Assembly: GCA_018658715.1 (NCBI GenBank)
Contig: JABHUQ010000041.1
Span: forward strand, 1 to 64,000
From: Fidelibacterota bacterium
GTDB lineage: Bacteria > Fidelibacterota > Marinisomatia > Marinisomatales > UBA1611
Reading direction: 5' to 3'
DNA length: 64,000 nt
Shown: in pieces, positions 27,069-35,878 of the stretch
Numbering within the stretch: the stretch's first letter is position 1
How the letters are laid out: every line of letters starts with the position of its first letter
Translations under genes and position numbers: made by a program
The notes under the pieces: model-generated
What the model was told of the DNA's origin: nothing
The model's input: the letters and a program-made list of their open reading frames with translations, nothing else
Databases searched by the model: none

Positions 27069-28259
27069 ATGAAAAAGTATGATGCCATTATAATTGGTGC
27101 TGGCGCTGCAGGATTGATGTGTGCTATTGAAGCAGGGAAACGCAATCGATCCGTTTTATTAATCGAAAAGGAAGATCAAGCAGGAAAAAAAATCCTTATT
27201 TCAGGTGGAGGCCGATGCAATTTTACAAATCTTTTTATTGAGTCAGATTCGTTTATATCTCATAATAGTCATTTTTTTAAATCTGCTCTTGCCCGATATT
27301 CTTGTTGGGATTTTATTTCTTTAATGGAAAAACATAATCTCACATGGACAGAAAAAACAAAAGGCCAATTATTTTGCGATCAAAATTCTAAAGCAATATT
27401 GTCAATGTTGCTTGATGAGTGTCATAATGTGGGTGTTGATTTTGCTTATAATAGCCAAGTGAAATCTATCAACCAAAAACTGGGGTATAGCGTTGAAACG
27501 AATAAAATTTCTTTCCATTCATCATCATTAGTTATTGCAACTGGCGGACCATCAATCCCTAAATTAGGTGCATCAGATTTTGGTAATAAAGTAGCACAAC
27601 AATTCAAAATCAATACATTCCCTTTTACACCAGCACTTGTTCCATTTACATTTTCCAAAAAGGATATAGAAAAATATTTCAAGGGATTATCAGGATTATC
27701 TTTCAATGGAAAAGTAAGCTGTAATAAACACATTTTTAGGGATAATATATTAATTACTCATAAAGGATTGAGCGGTCCTGCCATTTTGCAAATATCTTCC
27801 TATTGGACTAAAGGAGATTCAATTCGTATAAATATATTACCTGATTTAAATGCAGCAGAATGGCTGATTCAACAGAAAGGTACCAATGGAGATAGGCAAT
27901 TAAAATCTCTTTTGTCTCAATTCCTACCGAAACGTCTTGCTCTTCGTTTTTCAAATGAATTGCTTCCGGACCAATTGGCTAATAAGTCTATTGGTAATTT
28001 ATCCATAATCAATTTAATGAAATTAGGCCAAACTCTTAATAGTTGGACATTAATCCCCAATGGGACTTTAGGATTCCAATCTGCAGAAGTAAGTACAGGT
28101 GGAATTGATACGAATGAATTATCTTCTAAAACGATGGAATCTAAAAATCATCCTAGCTTATTTTTTATTGGTGAAACGGTCGATGTAACTGGTTGGTTGG
28201 GTGGCTTTAATTTCCAATGGGCTTGGGCTTCTGGTTGGGCTGCTGGTCAAATTATTTAG
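27069..28259 (+). CDS. HI0933/YhiN-family FAD-dependent oxidoreductase
   Basis: 396 residues. The N-terminal dinucleotide fold has IIGAGAAGLMCAIEAGKR and an acidic LLIEKE, binding FAD. The HI0933 family motif KKILISGGGRCNFTN is present, as is the C-terminal GETVDVTGWLGGFNFQWAWASG flavin-contact region. Length matches the family. The physiological substrate of HI0933/YhiN proteins is not well established; they are soluble flavoproteins. It converges with the methyltransferase gene, overlapping by four bases at the 3-prime ends. Confidence 0.92.
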   Translation: MKKYDAIIIGAGAAGLMCAIEAGKRNRSVLLIEKEDQAGKKILISGGGRCNFTNLFIESDSFISHNSHFFKSALARYSCWDFISLMEKHNLTWTEKTKGQLFCDQNSKAILSMLLDECHNVGVDFAYNSQVKSINQKLGYSVETNKISFHSSSLVIATGGPSIPKLGASDFGNKVAQQFKINTFPFTPALVPFTFSKKDIEKYFKGLSGLSFNGKVSCNKHIFRDNILITHKGLSGPAILQISSYWTKGDSIRINILPDLNAAEWLIQQKGTNGDRQLKSLLSQFLPKRLALRFSNELLPDQLANKSIGNLSIINLMKLGQTLNSWTLIPNGTLGFQSAEVSTGGIDTNELSSKTMESKNHPSLFFIGETVDVTGWLGGFNFQWAWASGWAAGQII

Positions 28260-29095
28260 GTTACCTTATATAAAAGAAGCCTATAAGTTTTATGTTTAAT
28301 AAATGTTTCAGCTGTTTGAATCCCAGAAAAATATTCTTTTTCAATTTTTAAAATTCGTTTAGCCATTTTCCATTTTAAGAATGACATTATCTTTGGATAA
28401 TGACTATTCAAATATTCCCCAATAATCTTCCGACCAGGATCAGCCACATAATTAGCAAATTGACCTAATAGAGCTTGAGTTGGTGCTGCTTCTTTCGTTA
28501 AATCTTTATTCATAATGAGTTCAAAAGGAAATTCTGATAATATTTTTTGAGATGTTTCCCATTTATGTCCACCACCAATGGGACTTTTCCCAGAGCTTTC
28601 CAAAGTAAAATAATCAAAAATTAACATGTTCCCATTTTCATTGGAAACAGATTGAACCTTTTTTAATGCATCCCGGATTCGCATATATTGAAAACTTTCA
28701 CTGAATAAAATTAAATCATACTGTTTATCAATATGGGTATCTTCAAATTTTCCGTGATATACGTACCCTTTTCCGTTGAGTTTTATTTCAATTTCATCGG
28801 CCAAATATTCACTTGGGGAAACACAATCTACATCCCATCCTTTTTGTATTAGGTTTTGGGCGAGTCCGCCAGACCCACCACCAACATCTAATATGGTTTT
28901 AACACCTTCTGGGACAGAATCTAGAATTAATTGAGAATGATACTCTTGCGCCTTTTTAATATTGATCGGTTTAACATCCAATCCTTCCGGCCAAATTCCA
29001 TAATGCAAATGTTCTGTATCAAAAAAATATTGCGCTATTAATAAGCCCAATTCTAGGCCTGCATCTTTTGAACGAATCTTTTCTTTTTTTACCAT
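28256..29095 (-). CDS. Class I SAM-dependent methyltransferase
   Basis: I use the ATG at 29095; the track start at 29107 is a TTG four codons earlier. The 279-residue protein has motif I as TILDVGGGSGGLAQNL and a later motif region YDLILFSESFQYM. Its N-terminal LHYGIWPEGL segment resembles small-molecule N-methyltransferases and cyclopropane-synthase-like enzymes, which open with a similar 'HYGxW' stretch. The substrate is unknown. A terminator lies just upstream on the same strand, so it probably has its own promoter between 29095 and 29118. Confidence 0.8.
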   Translation of the reverse strand: MVKKEKIRSKDAGLELGLLIAQYFFDTEHLHYGIWPEGLDVKPINIKKAQEYHSQLILDSVPEGVKTILDVGGGSGGLAQNLIQKGWDVDCVSPSEYLADEIEIKLNGKGYVYHGKFEDTHIDKQYDLILFSESFQYMRIRDALKKVQSVSNENGNMLIFDYFTLESSGKSPIGGGHKWETSQKILSEFPFELIMNKDLTKEAAPTQALLGQFANYVADPGRKIIGEYLNSHYPKIMSFLKWKMAKRILKIEKEYFSGIQTAETFIKHKTYRLLLYKVT

Positions 29096-29114
29096 AAGTG
29101 GCAACAATCTTAAA

Positions 29115-29144
29115 CAAAAAAGGCAGTAAAACCACTGCCTTTTC
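29115..29144 (-). terminator. Rho-independent terminator, minus strand
   Basis: Arms AAAAGGCAGT and ACTGCCTTTT with a six-base loop; read on the minus strand the hairpin ends in a run of six T. It terminates transcription from the class V aminotransferase gene and its trailing remnant, ahead of the methyltransferase gene. The A tract also makes the plus-strand direction plausible. Confidence 0.85.
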
Positions 29145-29169
29145 TACTGTTGTTATCTGATTAAACTGC

Positions 29170-29280
29170 TTATTTCATAAGTATCATTTTTTTTCACTGC
29201 GTGATAATCATCAGCTTGAATGGAATAAATATAGACACTGGTTGATACTGGATAACCTATATCACACGTTGAAAATATGA
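29170..29280 (-). pseudogene. Remnant of a type IX secretion C-terminal tail
   Basis: On the minus strand this stretch encodes GYPVSTSVYIYSIQADDYHAVKK, then a run of eight A (29187-29194). Removing two or adding one base there gives MILMK followed by TAA at 29170-29172. The result closely resembles the last 30 residues of type IX sorted proteins (SGxYxYxLxAGxFxxTKKMxLxK). There is no start and no upstream domain: the stop of the aminotransferase gene abuts it. I read it as the 3-prime scrap of a lost surface-protein gene, with a frameshift. Confidence 0.55.
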
Positions 29281-30732
29281 TTATTTGATTGGATAAAATG
29301 GTGTGAAAGCAAATTGAAATGATGTGTGAATATAATTCCCATGAGAATCCACTTGATATTGTTTAGTATACTTATCCTTATTTGTGGCAATTTCCATGAG
29401 GGCATCAGCTAGAGCAATAACATCTTCTTTCGTTGAATATAGTCCAAAACTAGCTCGAACCATTCCTCGTTTCAATTCAACATAATCAGCAATGTCATCC
29501 ATGTCTACATCTTCAATACCTAACATAAGGTCATCCATAATCATTTCTTTCACATACGGGTGAGCACAAAAGCAATCATTCCTAACAGCAATATTAAAAT
29601 AATCATTCAGAATAGCCGCTGTTAAACCATGATCCAATTCTTTCATATTAAAGGAAATTGATGCTACACGTTTACAGAAATCTGTATTTGTTTCACCATA
29701 GATTCGGATGTCTGGGATGGACTTCATTTTTTTCAAGGCTAATTGAATTAATTCATCCTCTTCTTCAAAAAGAAAATGCATCCCAATTCGATCTAAAATA
29801 TCTACAGCAACTGCAAGTCCAATAGCTCCAGGAATGTTGGGGGTTCCTGCTTCTTCTCGATCTGGGAATGATGATTTAACAACATAGTTATCTACAAATA
29901 CATCCCGAACCATTCCTCCTCCTACCTCTTCTGGCTCAACAGATAAAAGTAAATCTTTTCTAGCTACAACAGCGCCAGGAGATCCTGGGTAATATGTTTT
30001 ATGACCAGAAAAAACAATAGCATCAATATTTCTGTTAGGATTGTGAGGGTCACACATTTGTATGGGAACATGTGCGGCTAATTGAGCTCCATCAACTATC
30101 ATATATGCTCCATATTTATGCGCAATTTCTGCTGCTTCATAAATGGGGTTCATGATTCCAGTCACATTGCTCACGCCTGTCAAAGCAATATAATTTAATT
30201 GACCTTTATTCTCTTTGCAGATGGTTTCAAGAGTCTCAATGCATACACATCCTAGTTTCCCATTTCTTTCTTTCAAAGGAACATGAATGATTTTATCCAT
30301 GTGTTTCCGATGAGGTAAATCATTGGAATGGTGTTCCATAATGGATACAATGGCTAATTCTTTTTCTGGTCTAGAATGTTTGAAAACTCGTGCCAAACGA
30401 TTCATCCCAGCTGTCGTACCACTTCCTGTGAAAAAGCATGCATACGTTTCTGGATCAGCACGAACAAAAGATAGAATACGATCATGAGCCCATTGGTAAT
30501 AATCCGTAGAAATTTTTGCGCCAAAATGGAGTGTACTGTGGGTATTTGAATAATGATGATTAAATTTTTCCACTGCATCGTGCGCAGGCTTCATCATTAA
30601 TGTTGATGCGGTGGAATCTAAATATATTCGTTTAGTGGCTTCACCTGTCGCAAGAGTGTATTCTGTATTTAATCCAATAAATGCATGCTGGATTTCGTAA
30701 AATAAGTCGGACCCTTTTTTATGATGAGACAT
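29281..30732 (-). CDS. Class V aminotransferase, cysteine-desulfurase-like
   Basis: 483 residues with the fold-type I PLP architecture of NifS/SufS/CsdA enzymes. IYLDSTASTLM opens the catalytic domain; FFTGSGTTAGMNRLA, SIMEHHSNDLPHR (the stacking His) and VDGAQLAAHVPI follow; the Schiff-base Lys is in SGHKTYYPGSPG. Near the C-terminus NDCFCAHPYV supplies a Cys where group II desulfurases carry their catalytic loop. It would use PLP to remove sulfur or another group from a cysteine-like substrate. No Fe-S assembly genes are adjacent, so a desulfurase role in FeS assembly is not supported by context. The protein is about 80 residues longer than SufS. Confidence 0.85.
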   Translation of the reverse strand: MSHHKKGSDLFYEIQHAFIGLNTEYTLATGEATKRIYLDSTASTLMMKPAHDAVEKFNHHYSNTHSTLHFGAKISTDYYQWAHDRILSFVRADPETYACFFTGSGTTAGMNRLARVFKHSRPEKELAIVSIMEHHSNDLPHRKHMDKIIHVPLKERNGKLGCVCIETLETICKENKGQLNYIALTGVSNVTGIMNPIYEAAEIAHKYGAYMIVDGAQLAAHVPIQMCDPHNPNRNIDAIVFSGHKTYYPGSPGAVVARKDLLLSVEPEEVGGGMVRDVFVDNYVVKSSFPDREEAGTPNIPGAIGLAVAVDILDRIGMHFLFEEEDELIQLALKKMKSIPDIRIYGETNTDFCKRVASISFNMKELDHGLTAAILNDYFNIAVRNDCFCAHPYVKEMIMDDLMLGIEDVDMDDIADYVELKRGMVRASFGLYSTKEDVIALADALMEIATNKDKYTKQYQVDSHGNYIHTSFQFAFTPFYPIK

Positions 30733-30803
30733 AGTGAAACGTAATAATAATAAGATTTTTAATAACGGGAAACTAAATAGAATTCAGTCAATCATTTATA
30801 GTT

Positions 30804-31703
30804 TTATTCCCATGGATTTGGAATGTCCCCATTGATCAATTTTTTATAATAAATCCAGCTTGTCATATTAGGGCGATCATCATCAATCGGAGGTGGAAAT
30901 TCATATTTTGGATATTTTTCTCGGATAGTATTTTTTAGTACTTCCGGTAAATCTTCAAATAAAGCAACTCGTTTCCCTAATCCATGATATAATGTTGATC
31001 CTTCAATACTCCCCATTTCCATCCATGGAAGCCATTGAGCAGATCGTGCCCACCCAACATTCACATCCGTTGATGTTGGTTTTGATTCATCAAATAAATC
31101 ATCTGTACGACCAAACCAATTAAACATTTCATGTGCTTGATAGTATCCACCTACTTGTTTTTGAAAATCTCCACCTAATGGATTTGGATAAAATAATGGG
31201 ATTTCCATATTCATCATAAAATGTCCACCCTGAACAACTGCTGGTAGTTTAAAAGGACCCCGTTTCCCATAAGCATACGTAGGATAGCGACTATTTACTG
31301 GATCATTGGCAATATGGATAATATCTACTGTTTTTCCTGTCCACGGATTTTCCCATTGATGAATAAGTTCTCCCGTTTTAGGATCTAAATAAAATAATAC
31401 TTCTCGCGAAACATATTCGTAACCATACCCATGTTCTTCATTTGTGACTGTTTTAGTTGCACGAACATTTAGCCCTTGGTAATCAAATAAATGTCGATCT
31501 TTTTCACCTAATTTGTGACTATACACACTTCCATAAAACCAAAAGTACGTGGGTTCATTATCAATAAGAGATGACGATACTTTTCGCATAATTTTTACTG
31601 CATCTTCAGGATTATTCGGATCAAGCCATTCCCCTTTCCCTTCAATGATTGTGAGTGAAAAGAAAGATAGAAATAGAAATGATATTATGTTATGCTTCTT
31701 CAT
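30804..31703 (-). CDS. DUF1838-family exported protein
   Basis: The start is ATG 31703, which has a GGAGG eight bases upstream and begins a signal peptide (KKHNIISFLFLSFFSLTIIEG); the longer track ORF reads into the porin gene. The 299-residue protein has many Trp/Tyr/His motifs, for example YEYVSREVLFYLDPKTGEL, NPWTGKTVDIIHIANDPVN and FNWFGRTDDL, which I recognise as DUF1838. The family's biochemical role is not known to me; members often lie near genes for breakdown of cyclic compounds. Last gene of the tight nine-gene minus-strand operon headed by the FadR-type regulator. Confidence 0.8.
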   Translation of the reverse strand: MKKHNIISFLFLSFFSLTIIEGKGEWLDPNNPEDAVKIMRKVSSSLIDNEPTYFWFYGSVYSHKLGEKDRHLFDYQGLNVRATKTVTNEEHGYGYEYVSREVLFYLDPKTGELIHQWENPWTGKTVDIIHIANDPVNSRYPTYAYGKRGPFKLPAVVQGGHFMMNMEIPLFYPNPLGGDFQKQVGGYYQAHEMFNWFGRTDDLFDESKPTSTDVNVGWARSAQWLPWMEMGSIEGSTLYHGLGKRVALFEDLPEVLKNTIREKYPKYEFPPPIDDDRPNMTSWIYYKKLINGDIPNPWE

Positions 31704-31713
31704 ATAACCTCCA

Positions 31714-32868
31714 TTAGAACGAGTGAGAAATTCGAATTGACCCCACAAATGCATTTTCATTTATGGCAGAACCCCCAGGATGTAAAATCCACTGTAAATC
31801 TGGCTGTATAGTGATATAATTCATGAATTGAAATTGGTAAGTACATTCAATGGCACATTCATAATCCAAAGGAATTAATAAAATTTCTTCTACACTCTGG
31901 AGGTATACTTGGTCTGGTATTTTTGCAAAAGCAAAGCCAATACCAAATGAATCATCTTTTAGAGATTCAAATACATTTTGAATCGTTATTCCACCATCAA
32001 TGGCAATTGTGTATGTATTTTGAATACTATTTGGACTCCAACCTGCACGAAAAAATCCATTGATTGATTGATTACTTCCAAATGATTTTAATTTCGATTC
32101 AGAAGAAAAATAAAAACCATATCTATCGCGTGCATTCTGATAATAAAGTGAAGATGAATCGAAACTAGTGTACTTCCATGAGCCCAATTTAATTGTTCCT
32201 AGATTTTTGGCTCCAATGAATGATACCCATTCTCCAATAGAAAAAATTCCTTGATCTTTAGATAATTCCCAATGATTTCCGTGTGCAGTAATTTTTTCAT
32301 CTCCATCGAAATGATCGAATGGATCTCCATCATATATTCCAAATTGAAAAAATTGATTTTCTTTTAATTGTTGCTTAATTCGTATCCCTGGTGCTGTGAC
32401 AAAATATGCCGGTCCTGTATTAACGGTATTTGCTGAAATATATGCTGGCCAACCAAAAGAACTGTTTATAAATAAACCTCCTAAATCATTCACAGAAAAT
32501 TCAGCATCTGCAATTAAACTACCAAATCGTATGCTTAGGGTTTGATTCAATAGGTGTTTTTCGACCCATATTTCATACAGCCGAAAACTATTATATCCAT
32601 CTATATTACTTGCACCAAATCTATCACCGATAAATTTTGAAGGACTTTCACCGTTTAAATATAATGTACTTGCTTTAACCTGCCCAAATTTGTGATTAAT
32701 CTCAACTCCAAATTCACCTACACCACTTATAGCCTTTCCTGTCTTAATCCCACCGGAAATATTTGTCATGGATTCCATAATAATGTTCCCATTAATCTGG
32801 ACGAAGGATTGTGCGCTCACCAAACTAGTGAAAACTACACCTAGTATAATCCTATAAATAAAACACAT
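31714..32868 (-). CDS. OprB-type outer-membrane porin
   Basis: The start at ATG 32868 gives a signal peptide (CFIYRIILGVVFTSLVSAQ). The track start at 32922 would overlap the upstream small gene. The 384-residue protein has alternating beta strands, ends in the outer-membrane signature IRISHSF, and carries OprB-like segments such as GLFINSSFGWPAYISANTVN, FFQFGIYDGDPFDH and IDGGITIQNVFE. OprB porins let small neutral or acidic compounds, typically sugars, cross the outer membrane. In this operon it likely admits the compound catabolised by the cluster. It lies seven bases after the small membrane gene. Confidence 0.85.
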   Translation of the reverse strand: MCFIYRIILGVVFTSLVSAQSFVQINGNIIMESMTNISGGIKTGKAISGVGEFGVEINHKFGQVKASTLYLNGESPSKFIGDRFGASNIDGYNSFRLYEIWVEKHLLNQTLSIRFGSLIADAEFSVNDLGGLFINSSFGWPAYISANTVNTGPAYFVTAPGIRIKQQLKENQFFQFGIYDGDPFDHFDGDEKITAHGNHWELSKDQGIFSIGEWVSFIGAKNLGTIKLGSWKYTSFDSSSLYYQNARDRYGFYFSSESKLKSFGSNQSINGFFRAGWSPNSIQNTYTIAIDGGITIQNVFESLKDDSFGIGFAFAKIPDQVYLQSVEEILLIPLDYECAIECTYQFQFMNYITIQPDLQWILHPGGSAINENAFVGSIRISHSF

Positions 32869-32875
32869 AATGTTA

Positions 32876-33073
32876 CTATTTCCCTTTATTTTGTCCTTTG
32901 TTCCAAACGTATAGATATCCACCTATCGCTACAAGAAGTACTAATACATACATAATCATGGTACTATTTTGTATTATGGATCTTTCTTCCCAAGTGCCAC
33001 TGTTATAAATAAAATACAACATAATTAAGGGGAATAGAATCATTTCAGCCCAAAATACTTTTAATATCCACAT
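32876..33073 (-). CDS. Small two-helix membrane protein
   Basis: The ATG at 33073 has GGAGG eight bases upstream and begins one base after the stop of the neighbour, so the longer track ORF (33121) is not used. The 65-residue protein has two hydrophobic helices: WILKVFWAEMILFPLIMLYFI and MIMYVLVLLVAIGGYLYVW. Family unknown. Third of three consecutive small membrane proteins, likely a complex with the two upstream. Confidence 0.7.
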   Translation of the reverse strand: MWILKVFWAEMILFPLIMLYFIYNSGTWEERSIIQNSTMIMYVLVLLVAIGGYLYVWNKGQNKGK

Positions 33074-33074
33074 A

Positions 33075-33596
33075 TTACCATCCTCCCATATCCATGCCCA
33101 TTTGAGATCCCACCAAGGCAATGATTATAATTAATGATAAAAGAATATGAAGTGTAATTGCAGGATAGGCTAAATCTTTAACACGTTTTTTTAGGATAGC
33201 TTCATTTTCTTCTTCTTCACCTTCCCCATCTTTAATATTCTGGAGTACGCCAACCGTTCCAGATGCTCCTGTAATGAGCAAAACAGCCATAATAAGAATA
33301 ATACTAAAAAGTATAAGTTTTAAATTCATCCACGGAAGGGTAATTAAAGGTTCAAAACTTCCCCATCTGAGCCAAGCCAAAGTAAGGCCAATAAATGGTG
33401 TTGCTAAAAATACCTTTGTAACCCACATATCGAATTTCTGTGCCAGCTTTGCTCTATCGAGACGAACATCAATAGGTAAATTCCTATTCATTAAACTCAT
33501 ACTTAAACTAAATACAACAAAATCACTCCCTAGCCATATAACAACAAAAATGATATGTATCCATAGAACTAAATTGGTCAAATTCAAATATTCCAT
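33075..33596 (-). CDS. Four-helix membrane protein, DUF2269/CopD-like
   Basis: 173 residues with four clear membrane helices and a GGAGGAAAA ribosome site. The first helix contains WIHIIFVVIWLGSDFVVF, and later VKDLAYPAITLHILLSLIIIIALV, with His residues in helices as in CopD/DUF2269-type proteins where such His can bind heme or metal. The loop IKDGEGEEEENEAILKKRVKDL is strongly charged. The family call is tentative. Sits between the HsmA-like and 65-residue membrane genes with gaps of nine and one bases, which suggests a membrane complex, possibly an electron-transfer module for an enzyme in this operon. Confidence 0.6.
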   Translation of the reverse strand: MEYLNLTNLVLWIHIIFVVIWLGSDFVVFSLSMSLMNRNLPIDVRLDRAKLAQKFDMWVTKVFLATPFIGLTLAWLRWGSFEPLITLPWMNLKLILFSIILIMAVLLITGASGTVGVLQNIKDGEGEEEENEAILKKRVKDLAYPAITLHILLSLIIIIALVGSQMGMDMGGW

Positions 33597-33605
33597 TTTT
33601 CCTCC

Positions 33606-33977
33606 CTAAGAAAGTGTTCCAATCACAATGCCCGTTATAAATGGCACTAACCAAATAACCCAAACAATTGTACTAAATTTGTGGAAACTCAAAATAGCTT
33701 CTTCATCTTTTTTTATAATAACTATAGTAGCCCAAATGGTATGAATTAACATTAATACAATGGCAAGTAAACCTGTAGAACCATGAAGATTTAAATGGAT
33801 ACCACCTGCAATTTGCCTCATATAATCTGTACCAATAAAATCTGCTGTGAGGCCTGCCCAAAAAAATCCAAGGTGCCAAATTTTTAATCGCCCTGCAAAT
33901 CGCTCACTCCAAACAGCAATCGTATAAAAAATGAGAGCTGTCACAATATAGATAACAGCTAATTGTAATAATGTCAT
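33606..33977 (-). CDS. HsmA-family four-helix membrane protein (TIGR03987-like)
   Basis: 123 residues with four hydrophobic helices and a good ribosome site (GGGAGGATAA). The conserved block IAVWSERFAGRLKIWHLGFFW, followed by GLTADFIGTDYM and NLHGSTGLLAIVLMLIHTIW, matches the small family I know as TIGR03987/HsmA. The function is not established. Follows the hydantoinase-like gene by 25 bases in the same operon. Conserved His in helices again raises the chance of a heme or quinone role; that is inference. Confidence 0.7.
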   Translation of the reverse strand: MTLLQLAVIYIVTALIFYTIAVWSERFAGRLKIWHLGFFWAGLTADFIGTDYMRQIAGGIHLNLHGSTGLLAIVLMLIHTIWATIVIIKKDEEAILSFHKFSTIVWVIWLVPFITGIVIGTLS

Positions 33978-34002
33978 TTATCCTCCCTTAATAGATTTAG
34001 TT

Positions 34003-35463
34003 TTAATAGGGTCGTTTCAAATATTTTCCGCATGCCTTATCTAAAATATTTCCATTTTCATAAATTTTATTTCCGCGTAGAAATGTAGTCTTTACTTTTC
34101 CTGTTAATTCATATCCGTCAAATGGTGAATATCCTTGAGTCGACTGAGACTCCCCTGAATTCACAACAAATGTTTCATTGGGATCCACTAATACAATATC
34201 CGCATCAAATCCAGGTGCTAGATCGCCTTTAGACTTTAATCCAAATCTTTGCGCAGGATTCCAACAAACTAATTCTGCTATTTTATTTGGAGATACTCCT
34301 CTTTTTGTGCCTTCACTAAATAACCCAGATAATAAATATTCCGTCCCACCAAAACCAGATTTAGCCAAGAATATATTATCGGGGTCATTCGAATTCACTT
34401 TCATTTCTTTAGAACAACATGCATGGTCACTCACAACCCAATCAATGTGCCCATTTTTCAATGATTCCCATAATGCTTCTACATCTTCTCTTGAGCGAAT
34501 GGGTGGATTCACTTTTGCATAATTACCGTTGGGACAATCTACATCCAAGAGCAAATGCCCAATCGTAACCTCACGTCGAAAATTGATATGTGGAAACGTC
34601 GCTTGCATCATCATAGCAGCATCAATGGCTTTTCGGGAAGTTAAATGAAGTAAATTTATATTGATACAATCAGTTTCATTAGCCAAATAAGAAGCAATAA
34701 AAATTGCCAATCCTTCCGAATGGGGCGGTCTAGATGCACTATAAGCCCTTAACCCTGCCAATTTTCCTTCTTCCTCCACAAGCTTGGTATAAGCCGTCAT
34801 AATTTCAGCTGTTTCACAATGTAGACTTAAACTAATAATATCCTTTTTATCAGAATGATTATCCATTGCTTTTCTAATACCACGCATAATGAATTCAAAA
34901 TGAGCCATATCATATTTATCATCAGGACCAATCATAAGAAAGTTAGATTGATCGTCAGATTTCCCGTGTAAACCATGGCTACCGTAAAACATGAAAATCT
35001 TAAAGGACGTGACACCAAATTTATCAATTATATAGTCAATTTCATCGATATGACTTCCCATCATAGGAGCTAGATGATATGCATAATCCACATGAAATTT
35101 TCCATCTGAAATATCTAACACTTCTGGGAAAAACTCACGATATGGACCAGTCTTATTCAAATAATATTGTCCCGTTCTCATATAATTTATACTACTTGTT
35201 ACCCCTCCCATGGCTGCAGCTCTGCTTTCAGTGATAGCATCATTGCTTAAATGAGTATAAATACCTGTATGCATGTGTGCATCTACCAACCCAGGGAATG
35301 CCATATAATTACAACCATCAATAATAATATTTGCATCACTTGAATTTAAATCAGGCTGTACAGTAATGATTTTTCCGCCTTTTATTCCTATATTCGAATC
35401 CTTAACAGTAGAAATGTTTGGTCGAACAAGTTGAATATTTTTTACAATTGTATCAAACTTCAT
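34003..35463 (-). CDS. Dihydropyrimidinase/hydantoinase-like cyclic amidohydrolase
   Basis: 486 residues, the usual length for D-hydantoinase/dihydropyrimidinase. All metal ligands are present: HxH in GLVDAHMHTG, the carboxylatable Lys in TSFKIFMFY, His in SLHCETAE and LLHLTSRKA, and Asp in VVSDHACC. The C-terminal composite fold ends with ADIVLVDPNETFVV. It opens cyclic amides, hydantoins or dihydropyrimidines by hydrolysis in the cytoplasm, using two metal ions. The substrate here is not fixed by sequence. It lies between the PD40 fragment and HsmA-like genes of the regulator-led operon and so probably acts early in the pathway. Confidence 0.88.
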   Translation of the reverse strand: MKFDTIVKNIQLVRPNISTVKDSNIGIKGGKIITVQPDLNSSDANIIIDGCNYMAFPGLVDAHMHTGIYTHLSNDAITESRAAAMGGVTSSINYMRTGQYYLNKTGPYREFFPEVLDISDGKFHVDYAYHLAPMMGSHIDEIDYIIDKFGVTSFKIFMFYGSHGLHGKSDDQSNFLMIGPDDKYDMAHFEFIMRGIRKAMDNHSDKKDIISLSLHCETAEIMTAYTKLVEEEGKLAGLRAYSASRPPHSEGLAIFIASYLANETDCININLLHLTSRKAIDAAMMMQATFPHINFRREVTIGHLLLDVDCPNGNYAKVNPPIRSREDVEALWESLKNGHIDWVVSDHACCSKEMKVNSNDPDNIFLAKSGFGGTEYLLSGLFSEGTKRGVSPNKIAELVCWNPAQRFGLKSKGDLAPGFDADIVLVDPNETFVVNSGESQSTQGYSPFDGYELTGKVKTTFLRGNKIYENGNILDKACGKYLKRPY

Positions 35464-35490
35464 TTTTGTCTTTCTTATTTCTTTATATTT

Positions 35491-35865
35491 TTATCGCCAT
35501 TCCGCAAAGTTTGCAGGATTCTCTACCCACCCTAAAGGTAGTTTTGATTTTAGGGGAACACCTTTATAATTCTCCGGTCCCAGATTAAGTGACAATACAT
35601 CCATAATATGGGAATACAATGACCAACTTCTCGGTTCACCACGAGTATAAACCATTTTTTCCCCATCCGGTGAAAAAGCTCCCATTCCATCCCAACCTGA
35701 GTTAAATGTGATTCGTTTCATATAGCTGGTATCAGCCAAATTAGGTAGTTTATATATTGGCAATTCTCTCGGGTCATGTTTCTTTGGTTTTAAATTGTCC
35801 GCCAACGCTAGTGTAATACTGAATAGAATTACACTAAAGAATCTAAAGAAGTGTTGAAATTTCAT
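35491..35865 (-). CDS. Short exported protein with one PD40/TolB-like repeat
   Basis: I choose ATG 35865, which gives a signal peptide (KFQHFFRFFSVILFSITLALA); the track start at 35889 is a TTG. The 124-residue protein contains a single WD40-like PD40 repeat, GWDGMGAFSPDGEKMVYTRG, and ends shortly after. TolB-like propellers need several repeats, so it may be truncated or bind as one blade in an oligomer. It begins inside the end of the CoA-transferase region, or just after it, and is 27 bases before the amidohydrolase gene. The retained signal peptide and tight spacing argue against random debris. Confidence 0.6.
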   Translation of the reverse strand: MKFQHFFRFFSVILFSITLALADNLKPKKHDPRELPIYKLPNLADTSYMKRITFNSGWDGMGAFSPDGEKMVYTRGEPRSWSLYSHIMDVLSLNLGPENYKGVPLKSKLPLGWVENPANFAEWR

Positions 35866-35878
35866 AGAGCAGGACATT

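Noticed and set aside
28256-28259. Overlap of the flavoprotein and methyltransferase genes as a frameshift
   Set aside because: The genes converge with a four-base overlap of stops; both products are complete.
29281-30732. Fe-S assembly cysteine desulfurase (IscS/SufS)
   Set aside because: No isc or suf genes are adjacent and the protein is longer than SufS, so only the general class V aminotransferase call is kept.
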